DNA of 64,000 nucleotides, from assembly GCA_014529385.2 (NCBI GenBank), contig CM043960.1, positions 25,424,396 through 25,488,395 of the forward strand, given 5' to 3'. The notes below the pieces were generated by a model. That model was given only the letters and a program-made list of their open reading frames with translations, made no database searches and had not been told where the DNA came from. The position numbers and the translations under genes are program-made. Below, in pieces: positions 53,432 through 64,000 of the stretch (positions within the stretch are counted from its first letter, which is position 1; each line of letters begins with the position of its first letter). This DNA is from Adiantum capillus-veneris. Taxonomy: Eukaryota; Streptophyta; Polypodiopsida; Polypodiales; Pteridaceae.

Positions 53432-54916
53432 TGTCACGAGGACGTGGCAGTTATTAATCATGTCACAGAGATGTGGCAACTGCTAACCTTGGTTGTTGGT
53501 TTCTTTCCAATGGGGTTTATTTTATTTGTTTTGAGACCCTCTTTTTGAAGTAGCAAACGGTCGGACATTGTATGGCCAATGTGAACGGTAGATTCACCCA
53601 CAGACGGGAAGTGGTCGGCACTGGAATTCGTATGGTAAGAGGATGTCTAGGCTCAGAGCAAGATCATATAGGTCCCCCCGTCGCACTTAGCAAGTTGGTG
53701 GATACTAGGAAGTGAACTCAATTAAGGCGTAAAGTCAAGGTGGGACTACCAACAAAAAGTATCCGACAGTTGGGCCACATTGCACTTTTGGATGCGATCC
53801 CAATGAGGATAGATGGTCAGAAGACCAGTGGGAGCCCAACGGAAGCATCTCCTAAAATTTAGGGAACTGCTATTTTGGGCCGTGAAATGTGTTCGCGTCG
53901 TTACCTCCGGTATGACTAGGGGAACATTTTATAACTCTGCCGTGAAGTCAACTGGGCAACCGGTCAGGATATTTTTAAGCGGCGAACCCGAAACGGGCGA
54001 ATGCTTGTAAATGCGTCAAGTGTCGAATTTTCATGCACTTTCCTCTTGCAGAAGAAGTGGCGCTGAATTTTATGCTGGGAGAGGCCTCATTTCAGCTTTT
54101 GTCACAGGTTAAGAGCTATGGAGTGCTTCCTTTCCCTCTCATGTACAGTGTGGTGCTAGGAGTGATGCCCTGCACACTACACACCGCTCTCTCTCTCCCC
54201 TACGTGCAGTTATGTGATGCCCCACAAGAGGGCTACTCATTTGACTGATGTATGATGTACAGTTGTGTGGGTTCATGCTTTTGTGCTGAGGCAAGAGCCT
54301 CCTTGAGCAGGAACAGGGGTAGCTAGCTGCTGCTCCAAAGCAGGCACTGGTGAGGGTCATAACCTCACCGTACAGGTGCAAAATCAGCGCTGTGTATGCG
54401 CTGTAATTTTACTGTTTTCAGCCATACGGACGCCAGGACCATTGGGAATCGTGCCCCACTGGCAGAGGACAGTTAGGGGACTGTTTGGGGCTGAAAACAG
54501 GGCAAAAACCAGTAAATACAGCGTGCTGAATTTACTGTTTTTGGACAGGAATCAAAGGGTATACGCCAGTAGAACCGAGTTCCAGCAGGGGAATTGGTTT
54601 CGCGCAAGTTTTGGGGCTGTTATGCTGCCGAAATTTGGCCAAAACAGGCGGTATCTAGTGGGATACAGTCAAAGGATTCCCAGGACTCTTCTTTGTACTT
54701 TACCCTCCTAAAGAATAAAGAAATACCGAAAGGGGCGCCAATTTTGGGGCCTACAGGTTGTCGGCGTCTGCTCGGAGCATTCTAGCTTCCGAGCCGTGTG
54801 TGTGATTAAGTGTTAATTCCCGTTACAGGTCTCCTTTGCAAAGTGCTCTGTGTGTGTGCTTAAAGTAAAGAATTTCGGGTGAAAGCCAACGCCTACCGCC
54901 CTACGGGCCGGTTTCA
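53432..54916 (+). repeat. 5' LTR of Gypsy-8
   Basis: 1485 bp, TGTCACGAGGACG...GGGCCGGTTTCA. The first 60 bases contain a duplicated unit (GTCACGAGGACGTGGCAGTT and GTCACAGAGATGTGGCAACT), which Gypsy-6 has only once. Confidence 0.95.
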
Positions 54917-54935
54917 TGGTTCCGTTGCCGGGACA
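54917..54935 (+). other. Primer-binding site of Gypsy-8
   Basis: TGGTTCCGTTGCCGGGACA directly follows the 5' LTR. I cannot name the tRNA with certainty. Confidence 0.85.
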
Positions 54936-55014
54936 TCAATCACTTTTTCCTCAAAGAGTGAGCCTGGATTGTTCAGGGTAAAGAAACATAGTGCAAGAAC
55001 ACGGGGATTACACT

Positions 55015-56690
55015 ATGGCCGACAAGGGGAAGGGAATTATGGAAGAGGGTTCCTCTTCAAAGGACAGACAGGAGATTCCTATAGTTTTTGAGATTGGCGA
55101 GAGCTCACGGCCACGTCAGTCTGTACCTCCTGTCAACGTGAATGTCCCTCCAATAGTACACGGCTTTATGACAGGGCAACTTGAGGATGATGCGTTCAAG
55201 ACTCAGTTAGTTGCCGCGGTGAATGTCTTTTCGCAGTTCGTGCAGAATCCGAGGTTTATGGAATTCTTGCAAGCGTCACGCAACAGCAAAATAGGCAACC
55301 TACGCCGCGTACGGAGCTTGTTGATGCTCAAGCCCGGGTACTTCATGTGACGCAGGAGGAAAGGGAACACTCGCATGTTGCGGAGTCGGGGGCTCCAAAG
55401 CAGGTTCCTCCTGTGCTTGAACAGGTGGCTAGAACACCTATTCCACAGGTTATGCCAGTTCAGCCCGCCACCTTTCAGAGCCAGCATGCTGTCTTGAATG
55501 GACAGGGAGCTGGATACCACGCTATGCATTCAGTTTTTCCACCACCCACGGTACATCCTGGGTATTTCGGGGGTGGATCAGTGTTCCAAAGTATGGCTGG
55601 TTATGCGTCTGGAAGTCAACCGTACATGCCAGGAATAGTGTTCGGGGCTATGCAAGGCATCAAGCCAAACCCCATGTATAGTAGTATCGGCATGCAGCAG
55701 GGTTTTCAGAGCAACCACAGCCAGTTTGGGGTGCCACAGGGTCATTTTGGCATGGCTGGTTATTCTAGACGGTAGTCACATATCGCACCTCTGACGCAAA
55801 ATGTGAATGGCCAACACGTGCCGATGATGCCTAGTACAGTGCCCATGTTGCAGACCATTCCGTATGGCAATTTGGGGGCACTAGAGAAGCCGAAGGCTTA
55901 CAAAGAAGGTGGTGCAGTGGTAAAGTTCAGTACCTTCAGTGGTTTCGAGGATAAGACAAAGGCACTCACTTTCCTCCAGCAGTTTGATACAGCTTATGCG
56001 GGAGGGAATTTTACAGAGGCCTCGAAGGTCAGGAAAGCTGTCACTTTCTCAAAGGACAATGCGCTTACATGGTGGACAACATTGTTAATGCAAGGACAGG
56101 CACCCGCCACTTGGGTTTACTTCAAGCAAATGTTTGCATCTGCTTGGCTATCAAATGAATTTGAAGCCGATGTCCTGACAGATTGGCACCAGCTTACGGC
56201 AGCTTCGTGCAAGAGCTTGCTGGAGTACAATAGGAGGTTTTGTAAAGCATTACTCTCAGTCACCTCCTACAGATTTGTGCCATTGACAGAGCAAATAGAG
56301 AAGTACTGTTGTGGGCTGCCTAAAGGGATTCGCGATTACTGTACAAAGAACAGAGTGGCTACCCTTACTCAGCTTATGGAAGTTGCGAACACTGGTCTTG
56401 CCTTGTTGAAAGGAGAGGACAGTGGATTTCCGAGCAGTGACAAAGGAGGGCAGCAAAAGAAAAATTCAGCGGAGAAGCCCTTTGTGAAAACGGCTCCTGA
56501 TGCGTCACAGGGGTCAGAAAAGGCCATCAAAGACAAGGATTCAGCCGGGACTTCTGGAGCGCAGGCAAAGAAACAGAAAAGGAAGCCTTTTGTGCGCAAG
56601 TCGCTCGAGGAAAAGAAGGTCCTAATGGCTGAGAACAAATGCTTTATATGAGAGTAGCCTGGTCACTTTTCTATCAATTGTCCACAAAGG
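55015..56690 (+). pseudogene. Gypsy-8 gag (two stops in zinc knuckle, one frameshift)
   Basis: Starts MADKGKGIMEEGSSSKDRQE. A frameshift near 55,285, a stop at 55773, then the frame 55803-56651 with the gag core: VVKFSTFSGFEDKTKALTFL, TFSKDNALTWWTTLL, TWVYFKQMFASAWL, EYNRRF and YCCGLPKGIRDYCT. A Lys-rich linker leads to a CCHC knuckle that reads CFI-stop-E-stop-PGHFSINC (56640-56681): the second Cys and the next Lys codons are stops. Confidence 0.9.
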
Positions 56691-58135
56691 AAAGGCCAGC
56701 TGACTCAGAGGACAAAGAAGATCAGAAAGGCAAGAAGCCAAAACCCACGGCAGGTTTAGTGCCAGACATGGTGGGTGACAGGCCCAGCACAGATGCCAGT
56801 GAGTTATGCAGGGCATGGGGTAAGGTTAGGGATCAAACGGCACTCATCTTCTTTGATCCAGGTGCCAAAGCCAACTTTATCTCACCAGAGTTAGCTATGA
56901 AGCTGGGCATCAGAGTTGAAGAGATGGGGTACACAACAGAGGCAGGGTTGGCATGTCCTGGCCACTCAGAGTGTGTTACTCCCATCATTGGAAAACTGCG
57001 TCTGCATATTCAGTCGTATGTGGACATTGAAGAGTTTTACATCATGCCGCTGGAAGGTTGTGACGCCTTGTTGGGGATCCCGTGGATGTTCCAAGTGCAT
57101 GGAGTCTTGGATGCCTACAACAAAAAGATCACTGTACAGCATAGGGGCAAAACTCACATCTTGGATGTAAAGCTTAAAGGAGAGTCAGTCCCTATTGTAT
57201 CTACTTCTGCTATCACTTCTGTAATAAAGAATCATCTTTCTGTGTACTTGATTTTTGCACGTGATGTCTCAGATAGTGATCAGTCAAATTTATCTGAGTT
57301 AGATAAAGAAAGGTCAGCATTTTTGCAAAAGTTTAGTGACTGTTTTTCTGATTCATTACCGTCGCAATTGCCGCCAGAGAGACCTGAGGACCATCGGATA
57401 GATTTGGTGCCAGGGTGTAGCCCGCCAAATAGACCTCCCTACAGGGTTAGTGCGGCGCAGCAGAAAGAGATTATGGGCCAGGTTGAGGAGTTATTAGAGA
57501 AGGGGCTGATTCAGCCTAGTTCTTCACCCTTTTGCTCCCCAGTGCTCCTAGTGCAGAAGAAGGATGGCTCATGGCGCATGTGTATTGATTACCGTGCGTT
57601 GAATAAGAATACCATCAAGAATAGGTTTCCTATTCCTCGCATTGATGATATTCTCGATCGTTTAGAGGGTGCTGCAATTTTCAACAGGATAGACCTTAAG
57701 AGTGGGTACCATCAGATTCGTATAAGGCCAGAGGATGTGCACAAGACTGCGTTTAGAACGACATTTGGTCTTTATGAGTTTCTAGTGATGCCGTTTGGGC
57801 TAACAAATGCTCCTGCCACGTTCAACAGAATGATGGACCGGATTTTCCGCTCGCATCAACAGTTTGTTGGAACGTTCTTCGATGACATGATAGTGTATTC
57901 GAAGAATGAAGAGGAGCATAGGCGTCACTTGACCATTGTGTTCGAAGAGCTGCGCAGTCACAGGTTACTTGTCAATCCTAACAAAAGTGAATTCTTCCTC
58001 GAAGAGATCCACTTTCTAGGCCAAATGTATTGCACCTTTACCTTGAAGCCTTTGGGTTACAGCCTACTTATGCCCCAACCCAACATGTGCAAAGGAGGGG
58101 TAATGATAGAGCTAGTACATCAAATGTACATATGA
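56691..58135 (+). pseudogene. Gypsy-8 pol: protease and RT, truncated, fused to chromodomain tail
   Basis: One long open frame. The protease active-site region reads FFDPGAKANFISPELA (D-P-G for D-S/T-G), then [129 protein letters not shown]. At about 58,020 it jumps to sequence homologous to the chromodomain end of Gypsy-6 in a shifted frame. RT connection, RNase H, integrase and most of the chromodomain are absent. Confidence 0.93.
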
Positions 58136-58307
58136 ATTCAGTGCCATAGATGGAAATGGCAAAAGTATGAAGGCCTCATTAAGTCATTTGTATCTATGTA
58201 TCTTACGATCTTTCTTGCGGATACATGCGATGATAAAAGAGTGTTAATAGCACAAGATCATCAGTGGCGTGTATTTATGGTATGCAATCGAGGACATTTG
58301 CGATTTC
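58136..58307 (+). other. 3' untranslated interior of Gypsy-8
   Basis: Collinear with 52180-52340 of Gypsy-6 in reverse complement; no gene. Confidence 0.7.
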
Positions 58308-58319
58308 AAGAGGGGGGTA
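58308..58319 (+). other. Polypurine tract of Gypsy-8
   Basis: AAGAGGGGGGTA immediately before the 3' LTR. Confidence 0.87.
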
Positions 58320-59798
58320 TGTCACGAGGACGTGGCAGTTATTAATCATGTCACAGAGATGTGGCAACTGCTAACCTTGGTTGTTGGTTTCTTTCCAATG
58401 GGGTTTATTTTATTTGTTTTGAGACCCTCTTTTTGAAGTAGCAAACGGTCGGACATCCTATGGCCAATGTGAACGGTAGATTCATCCGCAGACGGGAAGT
58501 GGTCGGCACTGGAATTCGTATGGTAAGAGGATGTCTAGGCTCAGAGCAAGATCATATAGGTCCCCCCGTCGCACTTAGCAAGTTGGTGGATACTAGGAAG
58601 TGAACTCAATTAAGGCGTAAAGTCAAGGTGGGACTACCAACAAAAAGTATCCGACAGTTGGGCCACATTGCACTTTTGGATGCGGTCCCAATGAGGATAG
58701 ATGGTCAGAAGACCAGTGGGAGCCCAACGGAAGCATCTCCTAAAATTTAGGGAACTGCTATTTTGGGCCGTGAAATGTGTTCGCGTCGTTACCTCCGGTA
58801 TGACTAGGGGAACATTTTATAACTCTGCCGTGAAGTCAACTGGGCAACCGGTCAGGATATTTTTAAGCGGCGAACCCGAAACGGGCGAATGCTTGTAAAT
58901 GCGCCAAGTGTCGAATTTTCATGCACTTTCCTCTTGCAGAAGAAGTGGCGCTGAATTTTATGCTGGGAGAGGCCTCATTTCAGCTTTTGTCACAGGTTAA
59001 GAGCTATGGAGTGCTTCCTTTCCCTCTCATGTACAGTGTGGTGCTAGGAGTGATGCCCTGCACACTACACACCGCTCTCTCTCTCCCCTACGTGCAGTTA
59101 TGTGATGCCCCACAAGAGGGCTACTCATTTGACTGATGTACAGTTGTGTGGGTTCATGCTTTTGTGCTGAGGCAGGAGCCTCCTTGAGGAGGAACAGGGG
59201 TAGCTAGCTGCTGCTCCAAAGCAGGCACTGGTGAGGGTCATAACCTCACCGTACAAGTGCAAAATCAGCGCTGTGTATGCGCTGTAATTTTACTGTTTTT
59301 CAGCCATACGGACGCCAGGACCATTGGGAATCGTGCCCCACTGGCAAAGGACAGTTAGGGGACTGTTTGGGGCTGAAAACAGGGCAAAAACCAGTAAATA
59401 CAGCGTGCTGAATTTACTGTTTTTGGACAGGAATCAAAGGGTATACGCCAGTAGAACCGAGTTCCAGCAGGGGAATTGGTTTCGCGCAAGTTTTGGGGCT
59501 GTTATGCTGCCGAAATTTGGCCAAAACAGGCGGTATCTAGTGGGATACAGTCAAAGGATTCCCAGGACTCTTCTTTGTACTTTACCCTCCTAAAGAATAA
59601 AGAAATACCGAAAGGGGCGCCAATTTTGGGGCCTACAAGTTGTCGGCGTCTGCTCGGAGCATTCTAGCTTCCGAGCCGTGTGTGTGATTAAGTGTTAATT
59701 CCCGTTACAGGTCTCCTTTGCAAAGTGCTCTGTGTGTGTGCTTAAAGTAAAGAATTTCGGGTGAAAGCCAACGCCTACCGCCCTACGGGCCGGTTTCA
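58320..59798 (+). repeat. 3' LTR of Gypsy-8
   Basis: 1479 bp; nearly identical to 53432-54916. Small frames within it (e.g. 58701-58898, repeated at 53813-54010) are LTR sequence, not genes. Confidence 0.95.
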
Positions 59799-60855
59799 AC
59801 AAGCTACAACATCACAAGGGTTCAGTTCAGTCCAGTCAGTCTAGCTGAAGAAGTGTTCTGGCGCTTTTGTGAGTCTGTTCGCAGACCGTGCATGTCCAAA
59901 CACTTAGATTAGATGCATATCCTCTGGTTGCACACAGCATGATCACCAACATTACCATCAGAAACCATCAGGAGCATTTTCCAATGCACAGAACCTATTT
60001 TCCTAATTTTGACATTTTTCACTTATTATTTTTTATTGACTTTTGTTGGGAACTAGGTAGGGCAATTTTGCTAAGGTAATAGATAAGCAAATCCTAGCGC
60101 TAGCATTTCTGGTAGAAGAAGAGGACACTGCACAGGCAAGCCACTTGCAGCAGGCATCTCCCTCCCCTTCTCAAGCAAGAACCGGTACCAACCTCATCGG
60201 CGATTTCAGCCCTAGTCTCCCAACGTTTTTGGGCCAACAAGTCAGCAGTTCAAGGACCAGCAGATAGGAGTTTCCAGAGACCAGCAAACCAGCGTTTTTC
60301 TGCATGATAAACAGCATTTTTTCAGCAGGTTAACCAGCGTTTTTCAGCAGGTAAATTAGCGTTTTCTTTTACAGCTTGAAGCCAGAGTTTTACCATCAGC
60401 AAGGCAGCGTTTTTATAGGCAGCAAGTCAGCGTTTGAACAATAGCAAAACAGCGTTTTTGGGACAGCAAGAAGTTAGTTTCGCCAGCACTTCAAAGCACA
60501 TCTAGCATATAGTAGTCGTCGCCATCACACCGAGTTTCCCATTCCATCATAGCCTCACAATTTGTATCAGCATCTTGTACCAGATTTGTGCAATCAATAG
60601 TGTAGACCTCTCTCGATGTCGAGAGAGGGGCCCTTGAAGGAGGATTTGACAACTTTCTGGCGTCGTATTCTTCTCTCTCTCTCTCTCAGTCTCAGCACCT
60701 TCACTCACAGTGTTTATCCACTTTGTTTGTGACCACTTGCACTCTCTCATTAAAGAACGGAAGGCTCTCCCTTCCCTAAGTAAAAGGAACCTTGAGCACA
60801 GTTCGGAGCACTTATCTTGAGCAAAGTCAACATTCACTTCCGCTGCACCTTATAT

Positions 60856-60867
60856 TGGTATCAAAGC
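60856..60867 (+). other. Primer-binding site of Gypsy-7
   Basis: TGGTATCAAAGC, complementary to initiator methionine tRNA. Confidence 0.85.
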
Positions 60868-61275
60868 TTTGGCAGTGTTCTGTATCACTTAAGGAAAGAA
60901 CCAAAGAATTTTTTTTTGCTTGTTGCGGTCGCACGTAACCCAAGTTCTCTTGGGCGTGTCGATTCCTAATCGTGTTTTGGAAGAGTGACAGGAAACCCAA
61001 GAAAGAAGGGCTTGTCCAGCCTCCCCTTGTGCCTCTTTTCACTCATTGAGAGCGGACCGTGCACTTAGCGGCAAGCCAATCGACGTGAGGTGGGAAAAAG
61101 CAACCTTGGTGTGAGCGCAAGGCCGCCAAGGGGTGCGCCCACGGAAAAGAGCAGAACTAGGGTGAAGAGAAGATCCTTCTCTAACACAGATTGCAAGCGA
61201 AAGAAGAACCTCAAGAACTCAAGACCCTCAAGAACCCAAGTTCCTCGTGAACTTAAGAACCAAGGATCACAGTGT
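60868..61275 (+). other. Leader of Gypsy-7
   Basis: Untranslated region before gag; no gene. Confidence 0.6.
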
Positions 61276-61985
61276 ATGGTTATCACCCAAAACAGAATGG
61301 ATACTTCGCATGGAGGTGATGGGCATGACAGTAGCGAAGAAGAATCTCACCACAAAGGAGGTTTTTCTAAACCTCCTCCTCCCCATCTACACCATGGGTT
61401 GTACCAAATCCTATGGAGGTTTTGGTCAAGACTCAAGTCGATGATGGACATGATGACACAACAACAAGAAGCAAATCGCGTTGTGATGGCACAACTAGAA
61501 CACCAAATCGCATTGCCATGGAGCATGAACGCCAAACCAGACAAGAGACCTTGGACCGCAAAGCACGACGAGCGGTCGAGGAACGAAAAGAAAGAAAAGC
61601 AAAAAGAAAGGAGGCGTCCGAAGAAAGACGAGCGGCCTTGGAGGCCGATCGTGAGGCATAGAGAGAACTACGCATGCAAGAATTGGTCCGACAAGTTCTC
61701 ACCTCGAAGTTCGAGCCAGCCAAAGATGTTGGTAGTTCATCAAGTGGCGCAAGTCGAGATTCGGATTCCAACAACCCACTCACAGAGAAGTTGACTTTCA
61801 GTAAGTATGATGGTAAGATGGATGCTACTGTTATTCATTCTTGGTTGCATCAATTTAATGCTTATTTTGCGACAACTAAAAAGACAGGCAATAGCAAGGT
61901 TTTGACGGCCGCCATGTACCTTGCCGGTGATGCCATAAATTGGTACCACGCATGGCAAGACACAGTTGGCCACGCACCTAGAGGA
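61276..61985 (+). pseudogene. Gypsy-7 gag N-terminal part with frameshifts
   Basis: MVITQNRMDTSHGGDGHDSS in one frame, then a Lys/Glu/Arg-rich coiled coil (ETLDRKARRAVEERKERKAK, EASEERRAALEADREA) in another, a stop at 61659, and the gag core start LTFSKYDGKMDATVIHSWLH and GDAINWYHAWQD. Frame changes fall near 61,510 and 61,970. Confidence 0.85.
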
Positions 61986-63162
61986 AGCCGACGAAGACGC
62001 GCCCCTTTCCTTCAATTGGGCCGACTTCCAAGACAAGCTCAAGGCGCAGTTTATGCCACCCCAGTACCTCGCACAATTGAAGGACGATTGGCGCGCTCTC
62101 AAGCAAAATGGTATGCCAGTTATGTCTTTCTCTAATCGTGTTTTGCAACTCGGCACTCAATTACGCAAATCGGATGTGGAGCGCAAGGAGGCATTCCTTT
62201 ATAGATTGGACGAGTATATCAAGTTTGATGTGGAGGTACTTGATCCAATCGATCTCAACAAGGGGGTAGCGATTGCTCTCGCACAGGAGATGAAGCACAA
62301 TAAAGGAAAGCCTAAGGAGAACAAGACTTCTCAAGGAACCTCTCAGACTTCTCAAAATCCGCAGAATGGTAAGAACGGTACGAATGGTAAGAATGGTAAC
62401 TCTTCTAGCCCATCTTCCTCTAATTCTTCGGAAAAGAACTCTCAAAATGAATGTAAGGGTAAAGCTAAAGCACCTACAAAACCTAGGCTAACCCCGGATG
62501 AAAAAGCCGCACAAGGAATTATAGTAGCATACATAACGACTCAAGAACAAGTGATTTATGCTAAGGAAGGTAGATGTTATCAATGTCACGTCATGGGTCG
62601 CATCAAGAAGGCTTGTCCTAAGACAGCCCCACCTAAAGAACCTAAGGCACCCACAACAACCACAAGCACTTTAATGAACCAAACTGAATCTTCTCATGTC
62701 TCTGACACACACATTGATGAGTCTCTCATGAAGTATTATGATCATGTAAAGGGTCAGCGTTTTATCATATTGTTTGATCCAAACAGTATACATGATGTGA
62801 TTAGTGCCTCTCTTGTTGAGAGAGCCCGCCTAGAGGTTAGTCAGAAATCTCCTCTCAAGGTCTCTGGCTTCGCTCTCGGTATGGACTCTCTCATCACGAA
62901 AGAGTGCCTTGATGTGTTGTTTACAGTTCAACAAGCTGCTTTCCGTAGGAAATTTCTCGTGTCTCCTCTTTCAGGATGTGATATGCTTTTGGGCATTAGG
63001 TGGTTTCGTGAGCATAACGGCCATAACCCTCTCATTGATTGGGAGGCCAACACTCTCACATTAAATGCCAAGACTGACTCCCCCATCATCATTCGTGCTG
63101 AGAAGGGTCTACATTCTTTGCCTCTCATTTCTCATGTGCAGGTAAAGCGTGAATTACGATGA
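61966..63162 (+). pseudogene. Gypsy-7 gag core end, zinc knuckle and protease (398-codon frame)
   Basis: FNWADFQDKLKAQFMPPQYL and YIKFDVEVLDPIDL complete the gag core. An Asn/Ser/Gly linker follows, then a knuckle CYQCHVMGRIKKAC in which the CCHC His is Arg. The protease region reads RFIILFDPNSIHDVISASLV where Gypsy-3 keeps DSGS, so the active site is mutated. CDMLLGIRWFREHN and GLHSLPLISHVQVKRELR end the frame at TGA 63160; the RT frame continues in the same phase after two stops. Confidence 0.87.
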
Positions 63163-63234
63163 GGAGCACAAGTGGCATTCATCTATGCTGCACCACTTAC
63201 CCAACGCATTCAGGCTCCAGGCAAGTAATCAACT

Positions 63235-63993
63235 TTGTTTACCAAGTTTAAGCATCTCTTTTTGCAGGATGATCTTCCACCCCGTCTCCCACCTCAGCGG
63301 CCGGAGGACCATCGCATCGAGCTTATGGAGGGGACACGGCATGTCAGCAAGGCTCCCTGCCGTTTGAACAAGACACAAGAGGAAGAGTTAGAGCGACAAC
63401 TCACGGAGTTGGTGGCTCAAGGATTCATACGTCCGAGTGTAAGTCCTTTAGTTGCTCCTAGTTTGTTTGTCCGCAAGAAAGATGGTTCGTCTCGTTTGTG
63501 TGTTGATTACAGAGCATTGAACAAGATGACCGTCAAGAACAAGTTTCCAATGCCTCGCATTGAGTATATCCTTGATAGGCTCAATGGGGCAAAGGTTTTC
63601 AGTAAGGTCGATCTCAAGAGTGGATACCATCAAGTACGGGTATTCAAAGGCGACATCTTCAAGACCGCTTTTCGCACAGAGCGAGGACAATGGGAGTATG
63701 TGGTTATGCCTTTTGGATTGACAGGTGCCGTGGGTATATTTAACCGTCTCATGGTAGGCCGTTTTGGCGATATGGTTGGTGTATGTGTGTTTATATTTCT
63801 TGATGATATTCTCATTTTTTCAGCATCGTGGGAACAACATGAAAAGGATGTCGAAAGGGTACTAGCCCGTTTGGATGAGTGTCAGCCGTACATTGCAGCT
63901 AAGAAATCTGAGTTTTTTCTCACTGAAGTTACTTATCTGTGTTATATCATTTCTGCAAAAGGCGTCAAGCTAGACCCTATGAAGGTGGAATAG
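63235..63993 (+). pseudogene. Gypsy-7 reverse transcriptase, N-terminal part
   Basis: [83 protein letters not shown] and the catalytic FIFLDDILIFSAS are all present. The frame meets TAG at 63991-63993, next to the window edge. The rest of pol and the 3' LTR lie outside. Confidence 0.9.
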
Positions 63994-64000
63994 GTACGTA

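Larger units (their letters stand above)
53432..59798 (+). mobile_element. Gypsy-8, young non-autonomous gypsy with deleted RNase H-integrase
   Basis: LTRs 53432-54916 and 58320-59798, primer site, polypurine tract and perfect target duplication ACAAG (53427-53431, 59799-59803). By my reading the LTRs differ by about a dozen substitutions and two small indels in 1.48 kb (about 1%), so it moved recently. Yet gag has stops and a frameshift, and pol jumps from RT to the end of the chromodomain. It must have been mobilised in trans, or it decayed very fast. Confidence 0.95.
53392..60847 (+). repeat. 5' LTR of Gypsy-7, interrupted by Gypsy-8
   Basis: The first 40 bp (53392-53431) and the remaining 1.04 kb (59804-60847) join at the duplicated ACAAG; the joined order is that of the Gypsy-3 LTR. 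About nine CAGCGTTTTT-like units lie in 60,215-60,470. The 3' border is approximate (TGCA at 60847, eight bases before the primer site). Confidence 0.85.
53392..64000 (+). mobile_element. Gypsy-7, gypsy element running off the right edge, LTR split by Gypsy-8
   Basis: 5' LTR in two parts (53392-53431 and 59804-60847), primer site 60856-60867, gag from 61276, protease, RT to the edge. The LTR start TGTCACGTG matches Gypsy-3 at 47904, which sets the border inside Gypsy-6. Gag has frameshifts and stops, so this copy is inactive. Confidence 0.87.

Noticed and set aside
53813-54248. Two small frames repeated exactly at 58701-59136
   Set aside because: They are repeated because they lie in the two LTRs of Gypsy-8.

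Overview
This window is nuclear DNA of a land plant. The evidence is one intron-bearing P-type (U-type) cyclin gene, one ribosomal L18p/L5e-like gene, plant-type Ty1/copia and Ty3/gypsy retrotransposons with chromodomain ends, plant LINE debris and many long GA/CT and AC/GT microsatellites. The species cannot be named from the sequence. The repeat density suggests a large, transposon-rich genome. At least three quarters of the window is transposon-derived, and most of it is nested.

Bases 1-35,000 are a stack of elements. Copia-1 (minus strand, 1-2199) runs off the left edge and has an open gag-pol frame. Next comes Gypsy-1, an old minus-strand element cut into four pieces (2573-2791, 7719-9988, 20561-20651, 25753-26738) by three later insertions. 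The first is a gag-only LTR element (2792-7718). The second is a 10.6-kb block with relic inverted ends and a 10-bp target duplication (9989-20560). The third is Copia-2 (20652-25752, 5-bp target duplication). The 10.6-kb block itself holds a tandem LTR retroelement (about 12,350-19,586), a LINE tail and microsatellites. Copia-3 (minus, 26777-31171) follows and is joined head to head with a truncated chromodomain gypsy, Gypsy-2 (plus, 31178-33990).

Bases 35,000-45,500 are the least repeat-laden part and hold both host genes. The cyclin gene (38261-39704, two exons) has a CT-rich leader and three upstream ORFs. The L18-like gene (44533-44958, minus strand) is a single open frame. Between and around them are low-copy noncoding DNA, a diverged direct duplication, and a 193-bp insertion with a 10-bp target duplication whose empty site is also present in the window.

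Bases 45,500-64,000 are a second nest: a LINE-like fragment, the deletion-ridden Gypsy-3 (minus), gag debris of Gypsy-4 and Gypsy-5, then Gypsy-6 (minus, nearly all of its interior deleted). The 5' LTR of Gypsy-6 is interrupted by Gypsy-7 (plus, runs off the right edge). The 5' LTR of Gypsy-7 is in turn interrupted by Gypsy-8 (plus, 53432-59798), an internally deleted element with nearly identical LTRs and a perfect target duplication. Gypsy-6 and Gypsy-8 are two different deletion derivatives of one family. They must have depended on proteins supplied by other copies to move.
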